A DNA stretch of 64,000 nucleotides from Sphingomonas bisphenolicum (GTDB lineage Bacteria > Pseudomonadota > Alphaproteobacteria > Sphingomonadales > Sphingomonadaceae). Each line of letters starts with the position of its first letter. Position 1 is the stretch's first letter. The position numbers and the translations under genes were made by a program. The DNA lies in NCBI RefSeq assembly GCF_024349785.1, contig NZ_AP018817.1, forward strand, positions 2,201,501 to 2,265,500. The letters are read 5' to 3'. Below the pieces are notes generated by a model. It saw only the letters and a list, made by a program, of their open reading frames with translations, did no database searches and was not told the origin of the DNA. Positions 44,230 to 53,446 of this stretch are shown piece by piece.

Positions 44230-44941
44230 CGAGCATATAGCCTACGCCCCGCACAGTACGGATGCCGGGGCCGTCGGGCGCCAGCTTGCCGCGCAGACGG
44301 GTGACATGCACCTCGATCGCGTTGCCGCCCACAGGCTCGTCGAACCCGAACACTTCGCCGATCAGCAATTCGCGCGGCACGACCTGGCCCGCGCGCGTTG
44401 CCAGCGCATCGAGCACCGCCAGTTCGCGGCGGCGCAGGTCCAGCGGACGCCCGGCAATGTCCGCCATGCCGGTGGAGCGGTTGATGGTCAGAGCGCCGAC
44501 CGTGATCTGTGGCGTCGGATCGCCGCCGCGCCTTCGCCCCAGCGCCCGCACGCGCGCTTCCAGTTCCTCCGGCTCGAACGGCTTTCGCAGATAATCGTCC
44601 GCACCCAGGTCCAGCCCCCGGACCCGGTCGTCCAGCGCGTCGCGCGCGGTCAGCATCAATATGGGCGTTCGCGCCCCGCGTCGGCGCAGTTCCGCCAGGA
44701 CGGTAAACCCGTCGATATCGGGCAGTCCGACGTCGAGGATCACCAGCGCATAGGGTTCGCTGCCGACGACGGACAGCGCATCCTCGCCGGTCGCGACATG
44801 ATCGACGGCATGGCCGCCCGCGCGGAGCAAGGCCGAAATGCTGCGCGCCAGGGCCGCGTCGTCCTCGATGATCAAAATGCGGATAGGGCACCGTATGCTG
44901 AAAGGTTGATGACAGGTTCGCTTTCTATCCCACCCTTGCAT
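44219..44941 (-). CDS. Response regulator, OmpR/PhoB family (TctD-like)
   Basis: Receiver domain with IEDD acidic pocket, phospho-acceptor Asp in LVILDVGLPD and Lys in YLRKPFEPEE, then a winged-helix domain ending IRTVRGVGYML. The usual start (MRILIIEDD) has no ATG here. The nearest in-frame ATG at 44941 adds about 20 unusual residues; a TTG just before IIEDD is the other option. It is divergent from the binding-protein gene by about 40 bp. Likely activates the transport genes 44982-48896. Confidence 0.8.
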   Translation of the reverse strand: MQGWDRKRTCHQPFSIRCPIRILIIEDDAALARSISALLRAGGHAVDHVATGEDALSVVGSEPYALVILDVGLPDIDGFTVLAELRRRGARTPILMLTARDALDDRVRGLDLGADDYLRKPFEPEELEARVRALGRRRGGDPTPQITVGALTINRSTGMADIAGRPLDLRRRELAVLDALATRAGQVVPRELLIGEVFGFDEPVGGNAIEVHVTRLRGKLAPDGPGIRTVRGVGYMLDAG

Positions 44942-44981
44942 CTTATCCGAACAGAGAGACGGAAAGCGAGGAGATGGGTCG

Positions 44982-46070
44982 ATGCGACGGGTTATTCTGA
45001 AGATAGCGATGCTGGCAAGCCTGTCCATGCAAGCGGTCCCGGCAAGCGCGCAGCAGCGGCCGACCGGCTATCCGCGCTCCTACGACCAGTTGATCGCCGA
45101 CGCCCGCGTCGAGCAGCAGGTCAGCATCTACGCCAATGCCGACCGGGCCGAAATGGCCCCGCTCATCCTCGCTTTCCAGCGCCGCTATCCCGGCGTCACC
45201 GTGCGTTATGCCGACCTGGGTTCGACCGAGATTGCGCGCCGCTTCGTCGCGGAAACGCGGGGGCGCAAGCCGTCGGCCGATCTTGTCTGGTCGTCCGCGA
45301 TGGACCTGCAGGGCAAGCTCATCAACGACGGCTTCGCGCAGGCCTATGCCAGCCCCGAAAAGCCCGCTTTGCCGGCGTCGGCCGTGTGGAAGAATATGGG
45401 CTTTGGCGTGACCGCCGAGCCGATCGGCTATGTCTATAACAAAAAGGCGATCCCCGATGCGCGGGCGCCGCACACCCATGCCGCGCTCGAAGCGCTGCTT
45501 CGCCGCGACCGCCGCGCCCTGACCGGCAAGGTCACCACTTTCGATCCGGCGCGCTCCAATGTCGGCTATCTCTATCTGGCCGAGGATTTCGCGATCACGC
45601 GCGACACCCGATCGCTGGTAGAAGCGATGGCCGCGACCCGTCTGGTGCTGGCCACCACGACGGAGCCGATGCTGCGCGCGGTGGCCGAAGGGCGGCAGGC
45701 GATCGCCTATAACGTGATCGGCTCCTATGCGTTGGAGCGGGCGCGGCGCGATCCGCGGATCGGCGTAGTCTTCCCGCAGGACTATACGATCGTCACGTCG
45801 CGCATCGCCTTTATCGCGCGTGAGGCGCGACATCCCGCCGCGGCGAAGCTGTTCCTCGATTTCCTGCTGTCGCGCCAGGGGCAGTCGCTGCTCGCCCAGC
45901 ACAGCCTGTGGCCGGTGCGGACCGACATCCGCGCCCGCCGCCTCCCCGCCGCGCAGGTCCGGCCGATCCGTGTCGGTCCCCAGCTTCTCGTCAATCTCGA
46001 CCGCCTCAAGCGCCAGCGCTTCCTGCGCGATTGGAACGCGATCCTCACTTCCGGAGCCCAGAGCCAATGA
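44982..46070 (+). CDS. Periplasmic substrate-binding protein (type 2, iron/tricarboxylate-like)
   Basis: A 362-residue secreted binding protein with a signal peptide of about 24 residues ending ASAQ. It has the type 2 lobe pattern: QVSIYANADRAEMAPLILAFQRRYPGVTV at the start and AYNVIGSYAL near residue 245. No ABC permease or ATPase is adjacent. Because it sits beside a two-component system and before a porin and a symporter, it may present ligand to the sensor kinase, as binding proteins do for some tricarboxylate sensors (inference). GAGGAG precedes the ATG. Confidence 0.75.
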   Translation: MRRVILKIAMLASLSMQAVPASAQQRPTGYPRSYDQLIADARVEQQVSIYANADRAEMAPLILAFQRRYPGVTVRYADLGSTEIARRFVAETRGRKPSADLVWSSAMDLQGKLINDGFAQAYASPEKPALPASAVWKNMGFGVTAEPIGYVYNKKAIPDARAPHTHAALEALLRRDRRALTGKVTTFDPARSNVGYLYLAEDFAITRDTRSLVEAMAATRLVLATTTEPMLRAVAEGRQAIAYNVIGSYALERARRDPRIGVVFPQDYTIVTSRIAFIAREARHPAAAKLFLDFLLSRQGQSLLAQHSLWPVRTDIRARRLPAAQVRPIRVGPQLLVNLDRLKRQRFLRDWNAILTSGAQSQ

Positions 46071-47560
46071 CGTCTTCCTTCCTGCGCGACGGTTGTGCCG
46101 CGCTGGCGCTGATCGCCGCCACCCCTGCGCTGGCCCAGGCGCCCAGCAATGCCGATCTGGCCGATCTGGTGCGCGCGCAGGCCGCGGAGATCGCCGCGTT
46201 GAAAGCCCGGCTCGACAAGCTGGAAGGGCAGAATGCCGCCATGGCCGCGGCCCAATCCGCACCAACGCCGGCTTCCGCGCCGCAAATGGCTCAACAGCAG
46301 GCCGCGTCGCCGCCCTTGACGGTCAGCCCCTTCGCGCCGCAGATCGTGCCGCCCGGCCCTGCCGACATCGACGTGGCGCAGGCGCGCGCCATCGCGGCGA
46401 ACGAGGTTGGACTCAAGACCGAATGGGGCGCGGGCCTGCCGGTGTTCCGTTCGGCCGACGGTGTGTTCACTTACAAGCCGCGCGGCCGGATTCTGGTGGA
46501 CGTCAGCTCGACCATGGGATCGAAATATAGCGGTCGTAACACCACCACCACCGGTATGCGCGCGCTGCGCCTGGGGCTGGAGGGCGGGGTCGGACCGCAT
46601 TTCTTCTATCAGTTCGAAACCGACTTTTCCGAAAATGAGGTCGATATCGTCACCGCCTTCATGGGCTGGCGCAACAAAATCGGCAGCAAGGTCGATTACG
46701 ACGTGCGCGTCGGCCATCTGTTCAACGACCGCGCGTTCGAGGGCAGCACCGGCTCCGACTCCACGCCCTTCCTGGAGCGGGGCACGGTGTCGACCGCGAT
46801 CATCCCGCAGCGCGGCTTTTACGGCATCGGTATCATGGGGCGGATGTTCGGGCCGAACTGGCACGCGTCGGTCGCGGTCACCGGTGATCGCGTCGATGGG
46901 CAGCAGGCGACCAACGACAGCCGCACCGTATCGGCGCGCGCGCATTGGAACCCGATCAAGACCGACACGTCGCTGCTGCATGTCGGCGCATGGGGCTTCG
47001 ACGAAGCCCTGTCTTCGGCCGCGACGACATTGACGCGCAGCACCGTGATCGGCGGGCGCTTCAACGGCGCGGTGCGCGTGAGCACAGGCGAACTGCTCGG
47101 CGGCCGGTCCACCACCGGCTATGGCGTCGAACTGGGCGGCTATACCGGCGGCCTGTGGGTGATGGGCGAGGCGGGCCAGCGGATCGCGCGGCTCGACGCG
47201 GGGCGGCCCGATTTCAAGAGCAAGGCGTGGAGCCTGTCGACCGGCCTGTTCCTCACCGGCGAACTGCCGCCCTACAACCCGCGCCTCGGCAGCTTCGGCC
47301 AGCCCAATGTGCTCGACCCCGTGCTAGACGGCGGAACGGGAGCGATCGAACTGACGGCGCGCTACGAAAATCTCGACTATACCGATCTCGTCCTGGGCGG
47401 GGAGGGCTGGGCCGCGACGGTCGGGGTCAACTGGTATCTCAACAGCTTCACCCGCTTCCAGCTCAACGGCATCCAGTGGCACAGCGACAATCGCGCCGGC
47501 GCCTATACCGGCAGCGACGATGGCCAGACCATCTCCGCCCGTGTCGGCGTGACCTTCTGA
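46067..47560 (+). CDS. OprP/OprO-family porin
   Basis: A 497-residue outer-membrane porin. Signal peptide ends ALAQ near residue 24, followed by a coiled coil (residues about 28-60, DLVRAQAAEIAALKARLDKLEGQ) as in OprP/OprO trimers. The barrel has aromatic-rich strands and ends ISARVGVTF with a terminal Phe. Its ATG overlaps the stop of the binding protein (ATGA). OprP proteins pass phosphate, but the neighbours point to an organic tricarboxylate here. Confidence 0.85.
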   Translation: MTSSFLRDGCAALALIAATPALAQAPSNADLADLVRAQAAEIAALKARLDKLEGQNAAMAAAQSAPTPASAPQMAQQQAASPPLTVSPFAPQIVPPGPADIDVAQARAIAANEVGLKTEWGAGLPVFRSADGVFTYKPRGRILVDVSSTMGSKYSGRNTTTTGMRALRLGLEGGVGPHFFYQFETDFSENEVDIVTAFMGWRNKIGSKVDYDVRVGHLFNDRAFEGSTGSDSTPFLERGTVSTAIIPQRGFYGIGIMGRMFGPNWHASVAVTGDRVDGQQATNDSRTVSARAHWNPIKTDTSLLHVGAWGFDEALSSAATTLTRSTVIGGRFNGAVRVSTGELLGGRSTTGYGVELGGYTGGLWVMGEAGQRIARLDAGRPDFKSKAWSLSTGLFLTGELPPYNPRLGSFGQPNVLDPVLDGGTGAIELTARYENLDYTDLVLGGEGWAATVGVNWYLNSFTRFQLNGIQWHSDNRAGAYTGSDDGQTISARVGVTF

Positions 47561-47594
47561 TCCCCATTTCTTTAGTTCTTTCAAGGACGCAGCG

Positions 47595-48896
47595 ATGAAC
47601 CTCGCCCTGCTCGGCTTCCTGATGGTCGCCACATTCATGACGCTGATCATGACCAAGAAGATGACGCCGCTGGTCGCGCTCATCGTCATCCCGTCCGTCT
47701 TCGGCGTGATCGCCGGGCAGTCGGCGGGATTGGGCGACATGATGATCGAGGGGATCAAGAATCTGGCGCCGACCGGCGTCATGCTGCTGTTCGCCATCCT
47801 CTTCTTTTCGACCATGACCGATACGGGCCTGTTCGATCCGCTGGTCGGGCGGTTGATCCGGATCGTGCATGGCGATCCGCTGCTGATCCTGATCGGCAGC
47901 GTCGTGCTGTGCGCGCTCGTCAGCCTGGATGGCGATGGCTCCACCACCTACATCATCACCATCGCCGCGCTGCTGCCGCTCTACAAAAGATTCGGCATGA
48001 ACCGGCTCTATCTGTGCTGCCTGCTGATGGTGACCAGCGGCGTGATGAACCTGACGCCCTGGGGCGGACCGACGGCGCGGGCCGCCAGCGCGCTCAAGCT
48101 GGACCCGGCGACGCTCTTCCTGCCGCTGATCCCCGGCATGATCGCGGGCCTCGCCTTCCTGATCGGACTGGCCGTCTGGTTCGGCCGCAAGGAACGCAGC
48201 CGCCTGGGCCATGTCAGCGTCCTGGAGACGACCGAAGCCGCCCATATGGCGGTGTCCCAATATCCCGAAGCGCGCCGCCCGCACTTGATCTGGTTCAACG
48301 GCGCGCTGGTCGTGGCGCTGCTCACGCTGCTGGTGTGGGGGCTGTTGCCGCTGTCGGTGCTGATGATGATCGCCTTCGCCATCGCCATGATCGTCAACTA
48401 TCCCGGCGTCGCGCAACAGAAGGAGCGGATCGCCGCCCATGCCGGCAATGTCCTGTCCGTCGTCTCGTTGATCTTCGCCGCCGGCATCTTCACCGGCATT
48501 TTGGGTGGCACCGGCATGGTGGAGGCGATGAGCAAGGAAGTCGTCGGCGTCATCCCGCCGGCGCTCGGCCCCTATATGGCCCCGATCACCGCGCTGCTCA
48601 GCCTGCCCTTCACCTTCTTCATCTCCAACGATGCCTTTTACTTCGGCATGTTGCCGATCCTGGCCGAAGCCGGCGCCCATTATGGCGTGGAGCCGATGGC
48701 CATCGCGCGCGCGTCGCTGATGGGCCAGCCGGTCCACCTGCTCAGCCCGCTGGTGCCGTCCACCTATCTTCTCGTCAGCCTGGCGGGCATCGACCTGGCC
48801 GATCATCAGCGCTTTACCCTGCTGCCCGCGGTGGCGGTGTGCGTGGTCATGACGCTGGTGGGCATGATCGCGCTGGCCTTCCCCTTCATCGCCTGA
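47595..48896 (+). CDS. CitMHS-family citrate/metal symporter
   Basis: A 433-residue inner-membrane transporter with about 12 helices. ALVSLDGDGSTTYIITIAALLPLY near residue 105 and MNLTPWGGPTARAAS near residue 150 are CitMHS signatures; FFISNDAFYFGMLPI near residue 340 mirrors the second half. Members carry citrate with Mg2+ or Ca2+ in exchange with protons. It is last in the binding protein, porin, symporter operon and 35 bp after the porin. Confidence 0.9.
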   Translation: MNLALLGFLMVATFMTLIMTKKMTPLVALIVIPSVFGVIAGQSAGLGDMMIEGIKNLAPTGVMLLFAILFFSTMTDTGLFDPLVGRLIRIVHGDPLLILIGSVVLCALVSLDGDGSTTYIITIAALLPLYKRFGMNRLYLCCLLMVTSGVMNLTPWGGPTARAASALKLDPATLFLPLIPGMIAGLAFLIGLAVWFGRKERSRLGHVSVLETTEAAHMAVSQYPEARRPHLIWFNGALVVALLTLLVWGLLPLSVLMMIAFAIAMIVNYPGVAQQKERIAAHAGNVLSVVSLIFAAGIFTGILGGTGMVEAMSKEVVGVIPPALGPYMAPITALLSLPFTFFISNDAFYFGMLPILAEAGAHYGVEPMAIARASLMGQPVHLLSPLVPSTYLLVSLAGIDLADHQRFTLLPAVAVCVVMTLVGMIALAFPFIA

Positions 48897-48903
48897 TTCC
48901 TGG

Positions 48904-48938
48904 CAGGCGCGCGCTATTCTGGCGGTTGTGCGCGCCTG
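48904..48938 (+). terminator. Hairpin after the citrate symporter gene
   Basis: A 9-bp stem CAGGCGCGC/GCGCGCCTG with a 17-base loop, 8 bp after the stop codon. There is no T-run, so termination may be weak or Rho-assisted. Confidence 0.35.
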
Positions 48939-49161
48939 TGCGCCGGGAAGGGCACGGACGCCACAAGTGGGCTAACAGCGCGCTATGACATGCGGGGGCA
49001 GGGCGTGGGGCGCTGCAAATGTTCCATAACCAGCGAAGCGCGCCCATTAACGCAGCAAATCCCCTCGGCATCAGCGCGTCGATCCGCTTTTATTCAGCAT
49101 CATCCCCACGTCCGACCTTTGGCGAGATATCGCGCAGAAGGCGAGGGGATATCGGTAATTC

Positions 49162-49199
49162 ATTCTATAAATTCGAACAGTGAAGATAAATTAATCCGA
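49162..49199 (+). promoter_or_regulatory. Probable LysR-type regulator site A
   Basis: ATTCTAT, 4 bp, TCGAAC (49173-49178), 15 bp, then ATCCGA. The same blocks at identical spacing occur at 54811 and 56590. The site is 86 bp upstream of the isochorismatase-like gene, in the 388-bp gap 48897-49284, where I see no gene. Confidence 0.55.
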
Positions 49200-49284
49200 C
49201 TGTTTCGGATGACATCCCTCGCATAAACCTCCTCTCAGCCCGAACGTAACGGGCGCCATGAGTTTTAAACAGGAGGTTTCCACC

Positions 49285-49944
49285 ATGTCGATCACCGCCA
49301 CGCCGACCCCCGCCAAGGCTCTTCTGAGCCCCACCAACCACGCGCTCGTCCTGATCGACTTTCAATCGCAGATGGCCTTCGCCACCAAGTCGATCGCGGC
49401 CGAGTTGCTGCGCAACAACGCCGCACTGATTTCGAACGCCGCCGCCGGCTTCGGCGTCCCCACCATCCTGACCACGGTGGCAGAAGAGAGCTTCTCCGGC
49501 CCGATGTTCGGCGAGATCACCGACGCCTTTGCCGGCCAGGCGCTGCTGGATCGCACCTCGATGAACAGCTGGGAAGACGCCGCCGTCATCGACGAAGTCA
49601 ATCGCATCGCCAAGGACCGCGTCGTGTTCGCGGGCCTGTGGACCAGCGTCTGCATCGTCGGCCCCGTCCTCTCCGCTATCGAACAGGGGTTCGAAACCTA
49701 TGTCATCACCGACGCCAGCGGCGATATTTCCGAAGAAGCACATGAGCGCGCCGTCGAACGCATGATCGCAGCCGGCGCCAAGCCGATCACTTCGCTCCAA
49801 TATCTGCTCGAACTGCAGCGCGACTGGGCCCGCACCGAAACCTACGACATGACAACCGGCATCGCCCGCAAATGGGGCGGCGCCTATGGCCTGGGCATCA
49901 CCTATGCCAAGACCATGTTCGGCGCGTCCGAAGGCAGCCATTGA
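49285..49944 (+). CDS. Isochorismatase-like cysteine hydrolase (YcaC type)
   Basis: A 219-residue hydrolase. LVLIDFQSQMAF near residue 18 provides the catalytic Asp, IAKDRVVFAGLWTSVCIVGP near residue 113 provides Lys and the nucleophilic Cys. Start ATG at 49285 is chosen because a perfect AGGAGG lies 8 bp upstream; an earlier ATG at 49258 lacks one. First gene of the LysR-linked cluster. Members hydrolyse amides or act on unknown substrates in stress-responsive operons. Confidence 0.82.
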   Translation: MSITATPTPAKALLSPTNHALVLIDFQSQMAFATKSIAAELLRNNAALISNAAAGFGVPTILTTVAEESFSGPMFGEITDAFAGQALLDRTSMNSWEDAAVIDEVNRIAKDRVVFAGLWTSVCIVGPVLSAIEQGFETYVITDASGDISEEAHERAVERMIAAGAKPITSLQYLLELQRDWARTETYDMTTGIARKWGGAYGLGITYAKTMFGASEGSH

Positions 49945-50011
49945 TCTGCCCTGGCCGGGCGCGCCCTTTTCGCTCGGCCACCATTTTTCTCCTGCGTGAA
50001 GGATTTTACCC

Positions 50012-50851
50012 ATGAGCAATTTCGTCACCACCGCCGACGGCGTCGACATCTTCTACAAGGACTGGGGCAGCAAGGACGCTCAGCCGATCATGTTCCACCA
50101 TGGCTGGCCACTGTCGTCGGACGACTGGGACGCGCAGATGCTGTTCTTCCTGTCCAAGGGCTATCGTGTCGTCGCCCATGATCGCCGCGGCCATGGCCGC
50201 TCCGCCCAGGTCGATGTCGGCCATGACATGGCCCATTATGCCGCCGACGCCGCTGCGGTCGTCGCCCATCTCGACTTGAACAACGCCATCCATATCGGTC
50301 ATTCGACCGGCGGGGGCGAGGTCGCTGCCTATGTCGCGCGCCACGGCCTGACGCAGGGCCGTGTCGCCAAGGCCGTGCTGGTCAGCGCCGTGCCGCCGAT
50401 CATGCTGAAGACCGATCGCTATCCCGGCGGCCTGCCCATGGACGTGTTCGACGGTCTGCGCGCGGGCCTCGCCGCCAACCGCGCCCAATTCTTCCGCGAT
50501 GTCGCCGCCGGTCCCTTCTATGGCTTCAACCGCGAAGGCGCGGATGTGAAGCCGGCCGTCATCGACAACTGGTGGCGCCAGGGGATGATGGGCAGCGCGC
50601 TCGCCCATCATGCCGGGATCAAGGCCTTTTCCGAAACCGATCAGACCGATGACCTCAAGGCCATCGCCGTGCCGACGCTGGTGCTGCATGGCGACGACGA
50701 CCAGGTCGTGCCGTATAAAAATGCGGGTGTGTTACAGGCCGAAATCCTGCCGAATGCCACGCTCAAAATCTACGAAGGCTATTCGCACGGCATGCTGACG
50801 GTGAATGCCGACATACTGAACGCCGACATCCTCGCCTTCATCCAGGCCTGA
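50012..50851 (+). CDS. Alpha/beta hydrolase, non-heme chloroperoxidase/esterase type
   Basis: A 279-residue alpha/beta hydrolase. HHGWPLSSDDWD near residue 30, RRGHGRS near residue 60, nucleophile in GHSTGGGE near residue 97, catalytic Asp in HGDDDQVVPY near residue 228 and His in SHGM near residue 256. This pattern is that of cofactor-free haloperoxidase/aryl esterases. It lies 67 bp after the previous hydrolase and 22 bp before the XapX gene. Confidence 0.88.
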   Translation: MSNFVTTADGVDIFYKDWGSKDAQPIMFHHGWPLSSDDWDAQMLFFLSKGYRVVAHDRRGHGRSAQVDVGHDMAHYAADAAAVVAHLDLNNAIHIGHSTGGGEVAAYVARHGLTQGRVAKAVLVSAVPPIMLKTDRYPGGLPMDVFDGLRAGLAANRAQFFRDVAAGPFYGFNREGADVKPAVIDNWWRQGMMGSALAHHAGIKAFSETDQTDDLKAIAVPTLVLHGDDDQVVPYKNAGVLQAEILPNATLKIYEGYSHGMLTVNADILNADILAFIQA

Positions 50852-50873
50852 TCGCGCAACAGGGAGAACGGAC

Positions 50874-51074
50874 ATGAAAGCCTATATCGTCTCGCTGGGC
50901 GCAGGCCTGATCGTCGGCATCGTCTACAGCCTGCTGGGCGTCCGTTCTCCCGCCCCGCCCGTCATCGCCCTGATCGGGCTGGCAGGGATATTGCTGGGCG
51001 AGGCGGTGATCCCCGCTGCCCGGCATTATCTCGCCCCTTCGACCCATAGCCGCCCATCGGAGCCGCACGCATGA
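50874..51074 (+). CDS. XapX domain protein (DUF1427)
   Basis: A 66-residue inner-membrane protein with two helices (residues about 4-22 and 29-47) joined by the family's LLGVRSPAPPVIALIGLAGILLG core. Found commonly beside amidohydrolases and hydrolases in LysR-linked operons. Function unknown. Its TGA overlaps the ATG of the amidohydrolase gene (ATGA). Confidence 0.8.
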   Translation: MKAYIVSLGAGLIVGIVYSLLGVRSPAPPVIALIGLAGILLGEAVIPAARHYLAPSTHSRPSEPHA

Positions 51075-52996
51075 TGACCCGTCGCCAGGCCCTGGCCAGT
51101 GCCGCCACTACCGCTCTTCTCACCGCCACGGAAAGTTTCGCCATGACCCAGAAGGACATCATCCTCATCAACGCGAAGGTCACGACCCTGGACCGCGAAC
51201 ATCCGGTCGCTGAAGCGGTCGCCATCCGCAGCGGCAAGTTCCTGGCGGTCGGCGGCGAGCAGGAGGTGCGTGCCGCTGCGGCCCCGGACGCCACGGTAAT
51301 CGATGCGCAGGGCCGCCGCCTGATCCCCGGCCTGATCGACAGCCACATCCACGTCATCCGGGGCGGCCTCAATTACAATATGGAACTGCGCTGGGAAGGC
51401 GTGCCCAGCTTGTCCGAAGCGATGGCGATGCTCAAGCGCCAGGCCGACAACACCCCGCCGCCCCAGTGGGTGCGCGTCGTCGGTGGCTTCACCGAACATC
51501 AGTTCGCCGAAAAGCGCCTGCCCACCATCGCGGAGATCAACGCGGCAGCCCCCGACACGCCGGTTTTCATCCTCCACCTCTACGACCGCGCGATCCTAAA
51601 CGCCGCCGCGCTGCGCGCCGTGGGTTATACCAAGGATACGCCCAACCCGCCGGGCGGCGAGATCGTCCGCGATGCGCAGGGCAATCCGACCGGGCTGCTG
51701 CTGGCCCAGCCCAACGCGACGATCCTTTATGCGACGCTGGCCAAGGGGCCGAAGCTGCCGCCCGAATATCAGCTCAACAGCACGAAACATTTCATGCGCG
51801 AGCTGAATTCGCTGGGCGTCACCAGTGTCATCGACGCGGGCGGCGGTTCCCAAAATTATCCCGACGATTATGAGATCGTGGAGAAGCTGCACCGGGACGG
51901 CGAACTGAGCCTGCGCATCGCCTATAATCTCTTCACCCAGAAGCCCAGGGAAGAGCTGAAGGACTTCGCGAACTGGTCGACCCAGATAAAGCCGGGCGAT
52001 GGCGATGACAGCTATCGCCACAATGGTGCAGGCGAGATGCTGGTCTATTCCGCCGCCGATTTCGAGGATTTTCGCGTGGCCCGGCCCGACATGGCGCCGG
52101 AGATGGAAGGCGATCTGGAACCCGTCATCCGCCTCCTCGCCGAACGCCGCTGGCCCTGGCGCCTGCACGCAACCTACGACCAGACGATCGGCCGCGCTCT
52201 CGACGTGTTCGAGAAGGTGAACAAGGATATCCCGCTTGAAGGGCTCAACTGGTTCTTCGACCATGCCGAAACGATCAGCGATCGCAATATAGACCGGATC
52301 GCGGCCCTGGGCGGCGGCATCGCCGTGCAGCACCGCATGGCGTTTCAGGGCGAATATTTCGTCGAGCGCTATGGCGCCAAGGCGGCCGAGGCGACCCCGC
52401 CGATCAAGAAGATGATGGCGGCGGGTATCCCCGTGGGCGCCGGCACCGACGCCACCCGCGTCGCCAGCTATAATCCCTGGGTGTCGCTCTCCTGGCTGGT
52501 CACGTCGAAGACGGTCGGCGGCCTCGCCCTCTATCCCGTCCGCAACCGGCTCGACCGCGAGACTGCGCTGCGCCTCTGGACCGAACGCAACACATGGTTC
52601 TCGAACGAGGTCGGCAAGAAGGGACAGATCAAGGCCGGACAACTCGCTGATCTTGCTTTGCTGTCGGACGATTATTTCAGCGTACCGGAAGACGAGATCG
52701 CCTTGCTCCGATCCGTCCTCACCGTGCTGGGCGGCAGGATCGTCTATGGCGAGGGCGATTTCGGCCCGCTGGCCCCGGTCGCACCCAAGGCGATGCCAGA
52801 CTGGTCGCCGGTCGCAACCTTCGGCGGCCATTATCGCAAGGACGAGACGGCCCGGAAGCTGGCGTCGGCCTGCGGCTGCGCTTCCTCCTGCGGCGTCCAT
52901 GGTCATGACCATGCTGCCGCGCTGGGCGCCTCCGTCCCTGCCGCCGACGTCCAGAGCTTCTGGGGTTCGCTCGGCTGCGGCTGCTGGGCGGTCTGA
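51071..52996 (+). CDS. Amidohydrolase family protein (YtcJ/amidohydrolase 3 type) with Cys-rich tail
   Basis: A 641-residue metal-dependent hydrolase. It opens with a twin-arginine-like signal (TRRQALASAATTALL, residues 3-17), so export is likely. The amidohydrolase barrel has GLIDSHIHVIRGG near residue 90 and AGTDATRVASYNPW near residue 458. After the barrel comes a tail with ACGCASSCGVHGHDHAA and the C-terminal GCGCWAV, rich in Cys and His, which may hold metal. Substrate unknown (N-acyl or ester compounds are usual for YtcJ relatives). Confidence 0.82.
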   Translation: MMTRRQALASAATTALLTATESFAMTQKDIILINAKVTTLDREHPVAEAVAIRSGKFLAVGGEQEVRAAAAPDATVIDAQGRRLIPGLIDSHIHVIRGGLNYNMELRWEGVPSLSEAMAMLKRQADNTPPPQWVRVVGGFTEHQFAEKRLPTIAEINAAAPDTPVFILHLYDRAILNAAALRAVGYTKDTPNPPGGEIVRDAQGNPTGLLLAQPNATILYATLAKGPKLPPEYQLNSTKHFMRELNSLGVTSVIDAGGGSQNYPDDYEIVEKLHRDGELSLRIAYNLFTQKPREELKDFANWSTQIKPGDGDDSYRHNGAGEMLVYSAADFEDFRVARPDMAPEMEGDLEPVIRLLAERRWPWRLHATYDQTIGRALDVFEKVNKDIPLEGLNWFFDHAETISDRNIDRIAALGGGIAVQHRMAFQGEYFVERYGAKAAEATPPIKKMMAAGIPVGAGTDATRVASYNPWVSLSWLVTSKTVGGLALYPVRNRLDRETALRLWTERNTWFSNEVGKKGQIKAGQLADLALLSDDYFSVPEDEIALLRSVLTVLGGRIVYGEGDFGPLAPVAPKAMPDWSPVATFGGHYRKDETARKLASACGCASSCGVHGHDHAAALGASVPAADVQSFWGSLGCGCWAV

Positions 52997-53023
52997 TCCG
53001 CTTCATCCAACAGGATATATCTC

Positions 53024-53446
53024 ATGTCTTTCACACCACGGCCCATCGCTGCCATCCTCGACGCGCGCGCAACCTGGTTCCTCGCCCGCCTGGCGCTGAC
53101 CGGTCCTTATATCCTCGGCGGCCTGGTCAAGCTCAGTGACTGGCAGGGCGCCATTGCCGAACAGGCGCATTTCGGCCTCCAGCCCGCCGCCCTGTTCGCT
53201 GCGCTCACCATTGCGGTCGAACTGGTCGGACCGGCGCTGATCCTGATGGACGCGATGGCCTGGCTGGGCGCGGGGATGCTGGGCGCCTTCACCCTGCTGG
53301 CCGCCATCGTCGCCAATGGTTTCTGGACGATGGAGGGGCCAGCGCGCTTCATGGCGACCAACGCCTTCTTCGAACATCTGGGCCTGGTCGGCGGATTCGC
53401 CCTGATCGCCATCGTCTCGCGCCAGCGCGTGACGGTCCGTGCGTAG
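53024..53446 (+). CDS. DoxX family membrane protein
   Basis: A 140-residue inner-membrane protein with four hydrophobic segments. ARLALTGPYILGGLVKLSDW near residue 21 and VELVGPALILM near residue 65 are typical of DoxX. It lies 27 bp after the amidohydrolase and its last codons overlap the GTG start of the porin gene by 8 bp. Members are quinol- or thiol-related membrane proteins; exact role unknown. Confidence 0.8.
   Translation: MSFTPRPIAAILDARATWFLARLALTGPYILGGLVKLSDWQGAIAEQAHFGLQPAALFAALTIAVELVGPALILMDAMAWLGAGMLGAFTLLAAIVANGFWTMEGPARFMATNAFFEHLGLVGGFALIAIVSRQRVTVRA

Noticed and set aside
46067..47560. Phosphate-specific porin
   Set aside because: Family similarity alone suggests phosphate, but the operon has a TctDE-like system and a citrate symporter and no phosphate genes.
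49195..49209. TCCGACTGTTTCGGA as a ninth copy of the island operator
   Set aside because: Its spacer is 5 bp, not 7, and it overlaps the end of the LysR-type site A beside unrelated genes. I treat it as coincidental or part of the LysR site.
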